This document shows, one piece after another, positions 21,950 to 36,242 of a DNA stretch of 64,000 nucleotides. The stretch is from Hyphomicrobiales bacterium. Its GTDB lineage: Bacteria; Pseudomonadota; Alphaproteobacteria; Rhizobiales; Methyloligellaceae. A program made the translations under genes and the position numbers. The stretch covers positions 24,208 through 88,207 of the forward strand of contig JAJFHQ010000068.1 of assembly GCA_021775525.1 (NCBI GenBank), given 5' to 3'. Each line of letters begins with the position of its first letter. The stretch's first letter is position 1. Below the pieces are notes generated by a model. The model made no database searches, had not been told where the DNA came from, and saw only the letters and a list, made by a program, of their open reading frames with translations.

Positions 21950-23857
21950 TTAGCGGCGATCCGCGGAATATTGGCGCCCGGTAATCGCATCGTCCAAGAC
22001 AATCTGGTTGATTGTAACGCCGTAATCTTGTCGCAGGGCGCGTACATACTGGGCAATGAGATCATCTCCGATTTCTGGAGCAACCGACTTCTCCAGTGCT
22101 TCGCGCGCCTTGCTGTCGAGTGATGCTGGAGCGTTTGCCTCAGTGACCTGAAAGACCAGACGACCCTTGCCCTCCGCTGCAATGCTTGAACCATAATCAC
22201 CTTTTTTGAGCGCGAAGGCCTGCTGCAATGTTGCTAGCGGTATTTTGGCATCCTGATCGTTACGCTTCAGTGGCTTGCTCTCCATAACCTCAAGCTCAAA
22301 ACCCGACGCAAGAACGGCGAGTGTCTCACCGTTACGCAATTTGTCGACGAGTTCCTGTCCCTTTTTGGCAAGAAGCGCACGCTCTTCGGTTTCGCGCAAT
22401 TTCTTTGCCGCCTCGTCCTTGACGTCATCAAATGGTTTCAGACGCTGCGGCGTCACCTTCTGCACCTCGTACCAGATAAAGCCCCTATCACTTGTCTCTT
22501 CCGGATCTGTCTCAAGGTTTACTTCGGCCGCAAAGATTGCTCTCAAAGTCCCTGCTTGCCTGGCCAAGAGTTCGACCGGTTTGCCATCACTTCCCATCCC
22601 GCGCGCGTCGATGTCCACGATCTCGGAATATTTCAAACCCAGTTTCTTGCCAATTTCTGCCAAAGTCGCCCCACCGGCGCGTTCGTCCTCGATTTTATCG
22701 TAGGAATCCAAAATGGTCTCGGCAGCCTTTTCCGCAGCCAAACCCGTGGAAATGGTGACGCGCATATCATCAAGCGTCTTGACTATGGCGGGTTCGATCT
22801 TCGTGACCTTGGCGATCACGGTCGCGAGAGCACCGTTGATAGGCTTGCTGACTTCATCCTTGGGCAACGAAAAGACAGCATCCGCCACTGTTTCGTCGGA
22901 GAGACCGGTCTTGGCGATAAGCCCTAGGTCGACATCTTCCTTCGTCAGGCCGCGCCCTTTGGCAACTTCCATGAAATCAGCGCCATTCTGTATTTTCTCA
23001 TAGGCCGCATCGGCCATTGCTTTGTCAGGAAACGGTAACTGCAGTACGGCGCGTCGTTCAGGTGTGTTGAAGCGGGCTTTGTTGTGCTCGAAGTAAGCCT
23101 TGATGTCCTCGTCGCTGATCTTGATGTCTTTGGCCAGGGCCGATGGAGTCAGTACGATAGCGCCAACCTTACGAGACTCAGGCGCCCTGAATTCACTGTT
23201 GTGGGTGTTGTAATAGTTGCGGGCATTTTCCTCTGTCGGCTCGTTGACCTCACCAAACTTCGAGAGCGGTACATTGATATAACTTAATTTACGCGTCTCG
23301 TTTCGGAACTTGTTGGTAGCGTCGAGCATGACCTTGGGAACCTGGTGCGTTGATGTAACCGTCCCCGTAATCTGTTGCAGTATGACTGCGCGCTGCTGGC
23401 GTTGCATAAATGCCTGTTCACTCAGGCTGTTGGCCTGCAACAACTGGTAAAATCTTGCCTGGGAGAAATTACCGTCGGATCCCTTGAACGCAGCTTCCCG
23501 TTTGATCCTCGCTGCGACCGCATTTCCTGTTACGCCAAGCCCCATGGTGTTGGCCTGGGATTCAATCGCGGCATCGCCGATGAGGCGCAGAAGTATCTGC
23601 TGATCGAGGCCCAGCGAACGGGCATCGCTGAAGGTGATATTACGGCCCAGCCGCGTGCTGAGCGTACGCATTTCACGCTGGAACTCGTTTTGAAAGTCTT
23701 GGGACGATATTTCCGTATCACCAACTTTGGCGACTGTCTGCGTGCCATAGCCACCAAAGATATCGGCAACCCCCCAAACGGCAAAGCTCATCACCAGCAA
23801 ACCGATGAAGATTTTGGCTATCCAGGTTCCAGTGCCCTTGCGCAGTGCTTCCAGCAT
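21950..23857 (-). CDS. ppiD: SurA N-terminal/PpiD-like peptidylprolyl isomerase
   Basis: MLEALRKGTGTWIAKIFIGLLVMSFAVWGVADIFGG single N-terminal TM; SurA_N and rotamase-like segments; position upstream of trpE. Confidence 0.85.
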   Translation of the reverse strand: MLEALRKGTGTWIAKIFIGLLVMSFAVWGVADIFGGYGTQTVAKVGDTEISSQDFQNEFQREMRTLSTRLGRNITFSDARSLGLDQQILLRLIGDAAIESQANTMGLGVTGNAVAARIKREAAFKGSDGNFSQARFYQLLQANSLSEQAFMQRQQRAVILQQITGTVTSTHQVPKVMLDATNKFRNETRKLSYINVPLSKFGEVNEPTEENARNYYNTHNSEFRAPESRKVGAIVLTPSALAKDIKISDEDIKAYFEHNKARFNTPERRAVLQLPFPDKAMADAAYEKIQNGADFMEVAKGRGLTKEDVDLGLIAKTGLSDETVADAVFSLPKDEVSKPINGALATVIAKVTKIEPAIVKTLDDMRVTISTGLAAEKAAETILDSYDKIEDERAGGATLAEIGKKLGLKYSEIVDIDARGMGSDGKPVELLARQAGTLRAIFAAEVNLETDPEETSDRGFIWYEVQKVTPQRLKPFDDVKDEAAKKLRETEERALLAKKGQELVDKLRNGETLAVLASGFELEVMESKPLKRNDQDAKIPLATLQQAFALKKGDYGSSIAAEGKGRLVFQVTEANAPASLDSKAREALEKSVAPEIGDDLIAQYVRALRQDYGVTINQIVLDDAITGRQYSADRR

Positions 23858-24066
23858 GATGGTTTCTTTTGCCTCAGGTTATATTTGATGCCTTGATATG
23901 CGCATCGATTTGGTAAAACTTGCCAAGCGCGGGCATCATATGGACCAGAGCCTCATGCGGCAAGGCGGCTCTGCGACATCTCTTCACTGCGTTAACGGGC
24001 CGGCTCGCACGATGCTAAGCAATTCATTATTATGACGTTTCCTTGCCTATATATGGAGTTACTTTA

Positions 24067-24831
24067 ATGACGCAACCACGCCCACTCGTCGCCGGTAACT
24101 GGAAAATGAACGGGGAGCAAGCTTCATGGAAAGAAGCCGAAAGCCTGGCTGGATTACTGGCCGCAGAAACGGCGGTACGCGCCGAGGTCATGCTCTGTCC
24201 CCCGGCCACGCTGATCACCTCGTTTGGACACCAGTTAGAAGGCTCAAAACTCATGGTTGGCGGTCAGGATTGCCATGGTGAGTTATCCGGGGCGCACACG
24301 GGCGATATCTCTGCGGAGATGCTGGCCGATGCGGGCGCTAGTGCCGTGATCGTCGGCCATTCGGAGAGACGTACAGACCATGGTGAAACCAGTGAAGCTG
24401 TCCGCATCAAGGCTGAAGCAGCACACAGGGCAGGGCTGGTTGCTATCATTTGCGTGGGAGAAACCGAAACCGAGCGAAAGCAGGGCGACACCCTCAATGT
24501 CATATGTGAACAGCTTTCCGGATCACTTCCACAGAATGCGAAAGCCGGGAATACGGTCATTGCTTATGAGCCTGTCTGGGCCATCGGGACGGGGCTAACG
24601 CCAACTCTGGACGATGTGGGCGAGGTTCATCGGCATATTCGTGCAGAGTTGACCGGGAAGCTCGGGGAGGACGAGGCTTCAGGTATGCGTATTCTCTATG
24701 GCGGCTCCGTAAAGCCAGACAATGCCGCGGATTTAATGGCCGTTGCGGATGTTAACGGCGCACTCGTCGGTGGCGCCAGCCTGAAAGCAGATGATTTCTG
24801 GGGCATTGTTTCGGTATATTCCGAAAAGTGA
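24067..24831 (+). CDS. tpiA: Triosephosphate isomerase
   Basis: [43 protein letters not shown]. Confidence 0.96.
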   Translation: MTQPRPLVAGNWKMNGEQASWKEAESLAGLLAAETAVRAEVMLCPPATLITSFGHQLEGSKLMVGGQDCHGELSGAHTGDISAEMLADAGASAVIVGHSERRTDHGETSEAVRIKAEAAHRAGLVAIICVGETETERKQGDTLNVICEQLSGSLPQNAKAGNTVIAYEPVWAIGTGLTPTLDDVGEVHRHIRAELTGKLGEDEASGMRILYGGSVKPDNAADLMAVADVNGALVGGASLKADDFWGIVSVYSEK

Positions 24832-24936
24832 CATACCGTCACCGTTTCCATCCTATTGCCACTGGCAACTGAAGCATCAAACAGTTAGTTTGGCGCCGCC
24901 CACCAAGAATCCCACCCGATAGCGAGAGCTAATTTA

Positions 24937-25356
24937 GTGACGAGCTGTTTGAAACGAATTTGCGCAACGTTTCTTGGCCTCATGGCGTTTGCGCTGTCAC
25001 TTTCACCGGCAGCGGCAAAGCCGTTGCTCAGTGAAACCTGCGTCAAGTTGGCAGGCGAGCATGTTGAGCTTCGCAAGGCCGGCATTGAGGAGGCCATGGA
25101 CCAGCAGGACCCGCAAAAAGCCGGCGAGGCGCTGAAACCGGACGATCTTGCAAAAATCGAACGCTATCTCTTCATCGAGGGTCAAATTCGCTTTCGCTGC
25201 CCCGAAATCAAGCTGCCAAGCATCAAGAATCCAAAAAATGACAAATCGAAGGAGAGTGGGAGTGGAGCGGCAAAAAAGAAACCCGCCAAAAAATCTCGAG
25301 GCACTCCGTCGCCAACCAATCAAAATTTATTCACTCAACTTGAAGACAGGGGTTAA
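24937..25356 (+). CDS. Hypothetical exported protein with Lys-rich C-terminus
   Basis: N-terminal signal-like hydrophobic segment (ICATFLGLMAFALSLSPAAAKP), basic tail KKKPAKKSRGTPSP; lies between tpiA and secG on the same strand. Confidence 0.6.
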   Translation: MTSCLKRICATFLGLMAFALSLSPAAAKPLLSETCVKLAGEHVELRKAGIEEAMDQQDPQKAGEALKPDDLAKIERYLFIEGQIRFRCPEIKLPSIKNPKNDKSKESGSGAAKKKPAKKSRGTPSPTNQNLFTQLEDRG

Positions 25357-25471
25357 AGGACAGCTATAAACCCTGTATCGCCCCGTACTGTGTAAGGGCT
25401 GGCCAAAATGCAAGCGCTCCTGTAAAAGGCGAACCGCATAAACACCCGATTACTTGAACTGGAATAATTCT

Positions 25472-25837
25472 ATGGCAACTGTGCTTTTGGTCATTCACAT
25501 CATGGTGGCCGCCGCGCTTGTTGGACTGGTGCTGCTGCAACGCTCGGAAGGCGGTGCGCTGGGCATTGGTGGCAGTGGAGGCAGCGGCGGCGGATTAATG
25601 TCGGGCCGTGGTGCAGCCAATCTGCTCACACGGGTGACGGCTGTGTTTGCAGCCGCATTTTTCGCGACTAGCATTTTATTGACACTCATCGCCCAGCAGG
25701 GTTCCGGGCCATCAAGCGGGTTGGAGGGTTTTACTATTCAGGGTGATCAGGGCCAGACAGGCTCAGGCAATCCTCTTGAAGGTATGCAGCTGCCAACGAA
25801 GCCGCCATCAGGACCGCAAGTCCCGCAATCTCAATAG
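25472..25837 (+). CDS. secG: Preprotein translocase subunit SecG
   Basis: VLLVIHIMVAAALVGLVLLQRSEGGALGIGGSGG...LTRVTAVFAAAFFATSI; tpiA-secG-pyrG context. Confidence 0.93.
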   Translation: MATVLLVIHIMVAAALVGLVLLQRSEGGALGIGGSGGSGGGLMSGRGAANLLTRVTAVFAAAFFATSILLTLIAQQGSGPSSGLEGFTIQGDQGQTGSGNPLEGMQLPTKPPSGPQVPQSQ

Positions 25838-25871
25838 CCGTTAATTGCTTGGGCAAAAAGTGTCACAGGCA

Positions 25872-25895
25872 CGCTGATTCTGCTTCGAATCAGTG
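25872..25895. repeat. Stem-loop CTGATTC-TGCTTC-GAATCAG between secG and pyrG
   Basis: Perfect 7-bp arms, 6-nt loop, extendable by a G-T and a C-G pair. Confidence 0.4.
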
Positions 25896-25896
25896 A

Positions 25897-27549
<1,653 letters not shown>

Positions 27550-27551
27550 CC

Positions 27552-28379
27552 ATGATCCCAAACAGTGTTGTCAAAATTGGTCCCGTGACTGTCTCCAATA
27601 CCTCACCCATTGCGGTGTTTGCCGGCCCTTGTGCCCTTGAATCACGTGCCCACGCTCTGGAAACCGCATCCGCTCTGAAAGAAATAGCCGAGCGGCTGAA
27701 TATCGGCCTCGTCTACAAATCCTCATTCGACAAGGCCAATCGCACCAGCATGTCGAGCGCACGCGGGTTGGGACTGAAAGAAGCTCTACCCATATTCGCG
27801 GAAATCCGAGAGACGCTTGGTGTGCCTGTCGTCACCGACGTTCATGAGCGTGAGCAATGTGCCGCTGTTGCAGAAGCCGTCGATGTCCTGCAGATCCCGG
27901 CATTTCTCTGTCGCCAGACAGATCTGCTTGTTGCAGCGGCCAAGACGGGCAAGGTGGTCAAGGTCAAGAAGGGCCAGTTCCTTGCCCCTTGGGACATGAA
28001 GAATGTGGTTGAGAAAATCTTTGAAGCTGGAAACCCGAATGTCCTCGTGACCGAGCGTGGCGCCAGTTTCGGTTACAACACGCTTGTGTCCGACATGCGC
28101 GCGCTGCCTATACTGGCCGAGACCGGTTGTCCGGTCGTGTTTGATGCGACACATTCCGTGCAACAACCGGGAGGGCAGGGCGCAACAAGCGGTGGCCAAC
28201 GCGAATTCGTACCCGTCCTGGCGCGCGCCGCCGTTGCGGTCGGCGTAGCGGCGCTATTTATCGAAACCCACGCAGACCCAGACAAGGCGCCCTCCGATGG
28301 TCCCAACATGGTGCCTCTCAACGAATTTGAAGCACTGCTGAAAGAGCTTCAGGCCATTGATGCAGTTGTGAAGGCCTAG
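27552..28379 (+). CDS. kdsA: 3-deoxy-8-phosphooctulonate synthase
   Basis: [68 protein letters not shown]. Confidence 0.97.
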   Translation: MIPNSVVKIGPVTVSNTSPIAVFAGPCALESRAHALETASALKEIAERLNIGLVYKSSFDKANRTSMSSARGLGLKEALPIFAEIRETLGVPVVTDVHEREQCAAVAEAVDVLQIPAFLCRQTDLLVAAAKTGKVVKVKKGQFLAPWDMKNVVEKIFEAGNPNVLVTERGASFGYNTLVSDMRALPILAETGCPVVFDATHSVQQPGGQGATSGGQREFVPVLARAAVAVGVAALFIETHADPDKAPSDGPNMVPLNEFEALLKELQAIDAVVKA

Positions 28380-28445
28380 AATAACTGGCAAATTCAGTTG
28401 CCTCGGCAAGAGCAATTTTTGGCCCTCGGTTAGTGAGTCTGATAC

Positions 28446-29858
28446 ATGGCAACGCCCCCTCGACCAGCAGTTGACACAACGCTTGCCGAAGCGATCTCAA
28501 ATCATAAGGTTGGGCGCATCGAGAAGGCATTAAAAGGGTATCGCCGGGTTCTGAAACGCAATCCGGTACACTTCGATGCCCTGGTGCTTGGTGGACAGGC
28601 GGCGTACGCCGCGGGCAATCAGAAAGATGCGCTGCGCTGGCTCAAGAGAGCTTCGGAAAAATACCCGGATGACCCGCAAGGTTCCTATAATCTTGGTGTC
28701 TTGCAGCAAGCACTTGGCAACACCCTGGAAGCTCTGAACGCTTTCAGGCTTGCCGGGAAAGCCGGGCCGGATTTCGCACCAGCCCAGTACAATCTGGCAG
28801 TCACCCTGTTCGAAACTGGCGCGAATGACGAGGCGCTGGACTATTTTGACCGAACGATTGAAATTGATCCCAACCACGCAGATGCATACGCAGGCAAGGC
28901 ATTTGTACTCAGAGGCCAAGGTAAAATTGATGACGCCATTGCGACTTACAAAGTGGCTGTCGGCCTGACACCCGGCAATGCAAAAACATGGTCAGGGCTT
29001 GGGATATCCCTTCAAATGGCTGAAGAGATGGAACTGGCTCTCGAGGCTCATCGCAATGCGATATCCGCTGATCGGGATTATCCCGATGCCACCGGCAATC
29101 TGTCCGATGCCCTCGTCCAAATGAAAAAACCGGCAGAGGCAATCGCGGCGTGTGACGAATTTCTTGCCCGTCACCCGGTGGATGCTGGCGTTCTTGCCGT
29201 CAAATCAATCGCCCTGAATGAAGCGGGGGATGCGAAAAATTACCAAGCCCTTATTGACCTTGATCGACTAGTCCAGCCAATAAAACAGTCAGCTCCTTTG
29301 GGCTTTACAGACATGGAGACGTTTAACAAGGCACTCGGGACCCATGTCCTCAACCATCCGACCTTGATCACATCTCCTTCGAGCCACGCGACGAGAAAGG
29401 GGAAACACACGGGCCATATCAATGAAGGCGTTAAAGGCCCAGTCGCTGAATTCGAACATCTTATTGCAAGTGCCATCGACAGTTATCTGGATGATATTCA
29501 GGATTTGAAGCACCATCCGATTTGCGTTCACCGGCCGGAAAACTACGAATTGGCCGTTTGGGCCGTGGTGCTTGAGGGGGAGGGTTACCAAGTGCCTCAC
29601 ATCCACCCCGCGGCATGGCTTAGTGGAGTCTATTATGTCCAGGTTCCGGACATTGCCAACGCAGGCGGTCATGATGGCTGGATTGAATTCGGGCAGCCCG
29701 GCCCTGAATATCACTTCTCGGCCAAACCAACGCTCAGGCTTGTCAAACCCGAACCTGGATTGATGGTCATGTTCCCAAGCTACCTCTTCCACCGCACCGT
29801 GCCTTTCGAGTCGGAAGAGACGCGCATCAGCATCGCATTCGATGTCATGCCGGCATAA
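28446..29858 (+). CDS. TPR-repeat protein with C-terminal putative 2OG-Fe(II) oxygenase domain
   Basis: Repeated TPR pattern (PDDPQGSYNLGVLQQALGNTLEALNAFRLAGKAGPDFAPAQYNLAVTLFETG...); C-terminal EGYQVPHIHPAAWLSGVYYVQVPD...GLMVMFPSYLFHRTVPF...RISIAFDV. Confidence 0.85.
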   Translation: MATPPRPAVDTTLAEAISNHKVGRIEKALKGYRRVLKRNPVHFDALVLGGQAAYAAGNQKDALRWLKRASEKYPDDPQGSYNLGVLQQALGNTLEALNAFRLAGKAGPDFAPAQYNLAVTLFETGANDEALDYFDRTIEIDPNHADAYAGKAFVLRGQGKIDDAIATYKVAVGLTPGNAKTWSGLGISLQMAEEMELALEAHRNAISADRDYPDATGNLSDALVQMKKPAEAIAACDEFLARHPVDAGVLAVKSIALNEAGDAKNYQALIDLDRLVQPIKQSAPLGFTDMETFNKALGTHVLNHPTLITSPSSHATRKGKHTGHINEGVKGPVAEFEHLIASAIDSYLDDIQDLKHHPICVHRPENYELAVWAVVLEGEGYQVPHIHPAAWLSGVYYVQVPDIANAGGHDGWIEFGQPGPEYHFSAKPTLRLVKPEPGLMVMFPSYLFHRTVPFESEETRISIAFDVMPA

Positions 29859-29900
29859 ATGATAATTTTATTTTATTTGAATGAGTAAAACCGGAGACGC

Positions 29901-30902
29901 TTAGGCTGGTGCGACCAGTTCATTTTTCTGATTGTCCCATCGCCACAAATTATTACTTGTCAGGTGGGTGCCGCCAATCCAGCGATCAATCCGCGCCGTT
30001 TCCGCATAATCCGCCCCGCCGCCAAGAACTTGCAAACCCAATGCCGTCAGGCGCAGGGAGCTTGCTACATAGGCCTTGAACTCATCTTCGCCCATCTCGG
30101 GGCTAAACCGTCCTTCAAGTTGCTCAATCAAGGCGCCCGGGCCTGCCGCCATGCCGTCCAGCCAAACCCAGAAACTCCAGTCGCCCATAAAGGCGGCCTC
30201 TTCCATTTTCTCGACGGCACCGAACAGTTTGCGCGGCTCGCGAATGCCCTCATTTATGGCCAAGAGAATCTGGTGCTGTGTTCGGGCAAGACCGGATTTT
30301 GCGCCCGGCAATTCCTGGAGCATTCGGAGTATCGCCTGTTCGAGATAGGGGAGTGCAGCAAGGTCCTGCTTCAATAGCGCTGACAAGTCGGCGGGTTCTG
30401 ACTGACGAAACGCTGCCCATGCCGCACTCGCAAGTGACAATTGCTCATCGCTGACGGAGTTTGACTTGTCCTTGAACTTGACGATGCTTTGTTCATTTTG
30501 AGTGCCGAGAAAGTCATCGGCCTGCACCAGTCGCAATCCCTCACGACCCCCTGGATTTTCATGAAACCAGTCGAGTATCTGGATCAATTGGAGCTGGTCA
30601 TACAGGTCATGTTCAAACCACAGGGTCACCGTCTCGAACAGTTCGTGATGGGCCAGACCCCGGTCGCGGGCCTGGAAATTTTCCCGCAATATGTCGGGGT
30701 CGCCCCAGTTGCGTTCGGCCAGGAAATCCGCACGCAACTCGGAAAGCTCTTCAAATGTGCCGGTCAATGGCACAGGACCGTCATGCAGCACGTCGCGCCA
30801 TGGCAGCACTTCGGTGCTGGTGAAAGCCTTGCGCAACAGTTCCCCGGCGGAATCGCCGTTGGTGATAATGAGATCGTAACCCTGTTGCAGTGACTGGCCC
30901 AA
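29901..30902 (-). CDS. DUF1835-type conserved hypothetical protein
   Basis: GYDLIITNGDSAGELLRKAFTSTEVLPWRDVLHDGPVP and ...HDLYDQLQLIQILDWF. The ORF-track start (31106) overlaps queF; a TTG start at 30902 just after the queF stop is more plausible. Confidence 0.8.
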   Translation of the reverse strand: MGQSLQQGYDLIITNGDSAGELLRKAFTSTEVLPWRDVLHDGPVPLTGTFEELSELRADFLAERNWGDPDILRENFQARDRGLAHHELFETVTLWFEHDLYDQLQLIQILDWFHENPGGREGLRLVQADDFLGTQNEQSIVKFKDKSNSVSDEQLSLASAAWAAFRQSEPADLSALLKQDLAALPYLEQAILRMLQELPGAKSGLARTQHQILLAINEGIREPRKLFGAVEKMEEAAFMGDWSFWVWLDGMAAGPGALIEQLEGRFSPEMGEDEFKAYVASSLRLTALGLQVLGGGADYAETARIDRWIGGTHLTSNNLWRWDNQKNELVAPA

Positions 30903-30906
30903 TGTC

Positions 30907-31368
30907 TCAACCGCGCCCGCGATAGGGGGGCACGCCTTGATCAGGCACCCACAACCCTTCGGGCAACATGCCTTCCTGCCAGAATACATCGATGGGCATT
31001 CCGCCGCGCGGATACCAGTAGCCTCCAATCCGTAACCACTGTGGTTCAAGCTCCGCCACGATGCGCTTGCCAATGGCCACCGTGCAGTCTTCGTGGAAAG
31101 CACCATGGTTGCGAAAGCTGGCGAGGTAAAGCTTCAGGGATTTGGATTCAAGAATCCATTCAGCTGGTGCGTAGTCAATTACCAGATGCGCAAAATCAGG
31201 CTGGCCCGTCACCGGGCATAGCGATGTAAATTCTGGGCAAGTGAATCGCGCCAGATACAGCGTGTCAGAGTGCGGGTTTGTCACACGTTCCAGCGTCGCT
31301 TCATCGGGAGAAGCCGGGACGGGTACTTCAACACCCAGTTGAGTGAGCTTTTCCTCGCTGTCGGTCAT
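30907..31368 (-). CDS. queF: NADPH-dependent 7-cyano-7-deazaguanine reductase
   Basis: [49 protein letters not shown]; start MTDSEEK overlaps the queD stop. Confidence 0.95.
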   Translation of the reverse strand: MTDSEEKLTQLGVEVPVPASPDEATLERVTNPHSDTLYLARFTCPEFTSLCPVTGQPDFAHLVIDYAPAEWILESKSLKLYLASFRNHGAFHEDCTVAIGKRIVAELEPQWLRIGGYWYPRGGMPIDVFWQEGMLPEGLWVPDQGVPPYRGRG

Positions 31369-31748
31369 CAAGATTGATCCGCAGTGCGGTCCGGTCCGGT
31401 GTAAACGCAACCCTCCTGACAGGTGTCACGGGAAATGACAATTTCCGCCAAACCTGGAACACGATTGTGCAGCCGGTCCCATAGCCATTTTGAAATCAGC
31501 TCAAGGGTCGGATTTTCAAGCCCCTCGATCTTGTTCAGAAAATTATGATCGAGCGTGCCACGCAGCTCATCTATGGCGCTTTTCAGATCATCAAGCGGGA
31601 ATACGAGGCCGGATTCTGCCTCCGGCTCCCCGTCAATACTCACGCGCACACGGAATGAATGACCGTGAATCCGGGCGTTCGGATGGCCTTCGGGTGCGGA
31701 GGGCAGGTAGTGCGCGCCCTCGAATGTAAATTCCTTATAAATACGCAT
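31368..31748 (-). CDS. queD: 6-carboxy-5,6,7,8-tetrahydropterin synthase
   Basis: [35 protein letters not shown]. Confidence 0.93.
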   Translation of the reverse strand: MRIYKEFTFEGAHYLPSAPEGHPNARIHGHSFRVRVSIDGEPEAESGLVFPLDDLKSAIDELRGTLDHNFLNKIEGLENPTLELISKWLWDRLHNRVPGLAEIVISRDTCQEGCVYTGPDRTADQS

Positions 31749-31792
31749 GGGCCGCTCTTTACGGGATTTTTCGCTGCAATACCAGATGGCTT

Positions 31793-32425
31793 TCAGGCAA
31801 TTCCGATGAGTTTATGCGTTTGCAGGCTGAGCCGCCATTGCGGATGCTCAAGACAGTAGTCGAGGGCGGCCTGCGTGTTTTCGGTCCGGGCCTGGCTATC
31901 CATTGGCTGCAGCAGGAATGTGCCGAAATCCAGCCCCGCTAAATCTTCCAGTGAAATGCCTTCCTGCGGATAGACGAGCTTCAACTCATCTCCCCATGTC
32001 TGTACCAGGTCAGCGCCTGCCTTGGGACTGATGCAAATCCAGTCAATGGTACGTGGCACTGGTAGAGTCCCGTTGGATTCTATTGCGATTTCGAAGCCGG
32101 CCATGTGAAGAGCCTCGATGAGCGCATCATCCACCTGCAGCATGGGTTCACCGCCGGTCAACACCACCAATGGCTTTTCGTTATGCTGCGCGCCCAAGTG
32201 GCCCATGCAGGCATTCGCCAGAGTGTCCGCCCTTTCAAACTGTCCGCCACCTGGCCCGTCCGTTCCGACGAACTGCGTATCGCAGAACCGGCAGACTGCA
32301 TTTGCTCGGTCTTGTTCGCGCCCGGACCACAGATTGCAGCCCGCGAAGCGGCAAAAAACCGCACGACGGCCCGTTTGTGCGCCTTCGCCCTGCAAAGTGA
32401 GATAGATTTCTTTGACCGAGTACAT
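31793..32425 (-). CDS. queE: 7-carboxy-7-deazaguanine synthase
   Basis: IYLTLQGEGAQTGRRAVFCRFAGCNLWSGREQDRANAVCRFCDTQFVGTDG radical SAM motif. Confidence 0.94.
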   Translation of the reverse strand: MYSVKEIYLTLQGEGAQTGRRAVFCRFAGCNLWSGREQDRANAVCRFCDTQFVGTDGPGGGQFERADTLANACMGHLGAQHNEKPLVVLTGGEPMLQVDDALIEALHMAGFEIAIESNGTLPVPRTIDWICISPKAGADLVQTWGDELKLVYPQEGISLEDLAGLDFGTFLLQPMDSQARTENTQAALDYCLEHPQWRLSLQTHKLIGIA

Positions 32426-32427
32426 TT

Positions 32428-34581
<2,154 letters not shown>

Positions 34582-34673
34582 CCTCCGCTTAAGACAATGG
34601 CCATAGCCTGAAGGTCCGGCTTGGAGTGAATTCACACCGGCTCACTCCGCGCGCAACAACTGACGGCACCAGA

Positions 34674-34985
34674 ATGACAGTTCGCAAAGCACTCTTTCCA
34701 CTCACTTGCCTGGGTCTCATGGGCTACTTCACCTATCACCTGATCGTCGGTGATCATGGTCTGGATTCGCGCGCACGTCTCCAGACACAAATCAAAACCG
34801 TTGAAGGGGAACTCAAGGGATTGCAGGCCGTACGCGAACGCCTCGACCGCGATGTGGCGCTCATGCGCGCTGACAAGCTAGATCCAGACATGCTTGATGA
34901 GCGCGCGCGGACTATCCTCAATTTCTCCCACCCTGATGACATCGTGATCATGGACAAACCGTCCGCATCGGCCACAAAGCCCTGA
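34674..34985 (+). CDS. ftsB: FtsB/DivIC septum formation initiator family protein
   Basis: N-terminal TM (LCLGLMGYFTYHLI-like) followed by a coiled coil; eno-ftsB-pdhA context. Confidence 0.8.
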   Translation: MTVRKALFPLTCLGLMGYFTYHLIVGDHGLDSRARLQTQIKTVEGELKGLQAVRERLDRDVALMRADKLDPDMLDERARTILNFSHPDDIVIMDKPSASATKP

Positions 34986-35044
34986 GCCACCCACCGCGTA
35001 GCAGATCATCAAATCTTGCATAGCTTATATTTTGTTTGTTTTTC

Positions 35045-35060
35045 AAATCACTGGTGATTT
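35045..35060. promoter_or_regulatory. Inverted repeat AAATCAC-N2-GTGATTT upstream of pdhA
   Basis: 7-bp perfect arms about 84 bp upstream of the pdhA start. Confidence 0.45.
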
Positions 35061-35143
35061 TTATTAATCCCTCAAGCGATGTGGCATATGGCCAACAGTT
35101 CGTGTTACTTTTTCCTTTGAGGGAAGTAGTACAGGGAGGCTTG

Positions 35144-36199
35144 ATGACCGCGTCTGAAGAACACGCTAGTGTCCACGCTGACGAAGATATCATGAACATC
35201 GTGGAGACCGCCGGGTCCAACGCCTCTGTTCCAGATTTTAATGCCGAGCAGGAACGTCACGCATATCGCGAGATGCTTCTTATCCGCCGTTTCGAGGAAA
35301 AGGCGGGCCAGCTCTACGGAATGGGGTTTATTGGCGGCTTTTGTCATCTTTATATTGGCCAGGAAGCCGTTGTTACCGGCATGCAGATGGCCATCAAGAA
35401 GGGTGACCAGCTGATCACAACCTACCGCGACCACGGCCACATGCTGAGCGCCGGCATGGACCCGAAAGGCGTCATGGCAGAGCTGACTGGCCGTGAGAGT
35501 GGGTATTCACGCGGCAAGGGCGGCTCCATGCACATGTTTTCCATCGAGGCCAACTTTTATGGCGGACATGGCATCGTCGGGGCTTCCACACCCTTGGGCA
35601 GCGGGCTTGCATTCGCAAACAAATATCGTGGCAATGACAATGTGTGCCTGTCATATTTCGGTGACGGATCAGCCAACCAGGGTCAGGTCTACGAAGCCTT
35701 CAATATGGCCAAGCTGTGGAGCCTTCCGGTCATCTACATCATTGAAAACAACAAATACGCCATGGGCACGAGTATCGACCGCTCATCCTCCACCACGGAT
35801 CTCTCACAACGCGGCGCGAGCTTCGACATCCCGGGTGAACAGATTGACGGCATGGATGTACGCGCCGTGAAGGCGGCTGGCGACATGGCAGTTGCACGGG
35901 CGCGCGAGGGCAAAGGTCCGTATATCCTGGAAATGCTCACATACCGCTACCGCGGTCATTCCATGTCCGATCCGGCTAAATACCGCACCAAAGAGGAGGT
36001 GCAGAAGATGCGAACCGAACATGACCCGATTGAACAGGTGCGGGCACGTATGCTGGACAAGGGGATTGCCGGCGAAGACGAATTGAAACAGATAGACAAG
36101 GATGTCCGCGCCATTGTCAATGAGGCGGCTGAATATGCACAAAATGCTCCTGAACCAGCGGCATCGGAGCTTTATACGGACATATTGAAGGAAACGTAG
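35144..36199 (+). CDS. pdhA: Pyruvate dehydrogenase E1 alpha subunit
   Basis: [78 protein letters not shown] before ATG 35144. Confidence 0.96.
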   Translation: MTASEEHASVHADEDIMNIVETAGSNASVPDFNAEQERHAYREMLLIRRFEEKAGQLYGMGFIGGFCHLYIGQEAVVTGMQMAIKKGDQLITTYRDHGHMLSAGMDPKGVMAELTGRESGYSRGKGGSMHMFSIEANFYGGHGIVGASTPLGSGLAFANKYRGNDNVCLSYFGDGSANQGQVYEAFNMAKLWSLPVIYIIENNKYAMGTSIDRSSSTTDLSQRGASFDIPGEQIDGMDVRAVKAAGDMAVARAREGKGPYILEMLTYRYRGHSMSDPAKYRTKEEVQKMRTEHDPIEQVRARMLDKGIAGEDELKQIDKDVRAIVNEAAEYAQNAPEPAASELYTDILKET

Positions 36200-36242
36200 G
36201 CGGCGTATAGCGCACCGCCAGGGGGAGGCTTTAGTACATATT

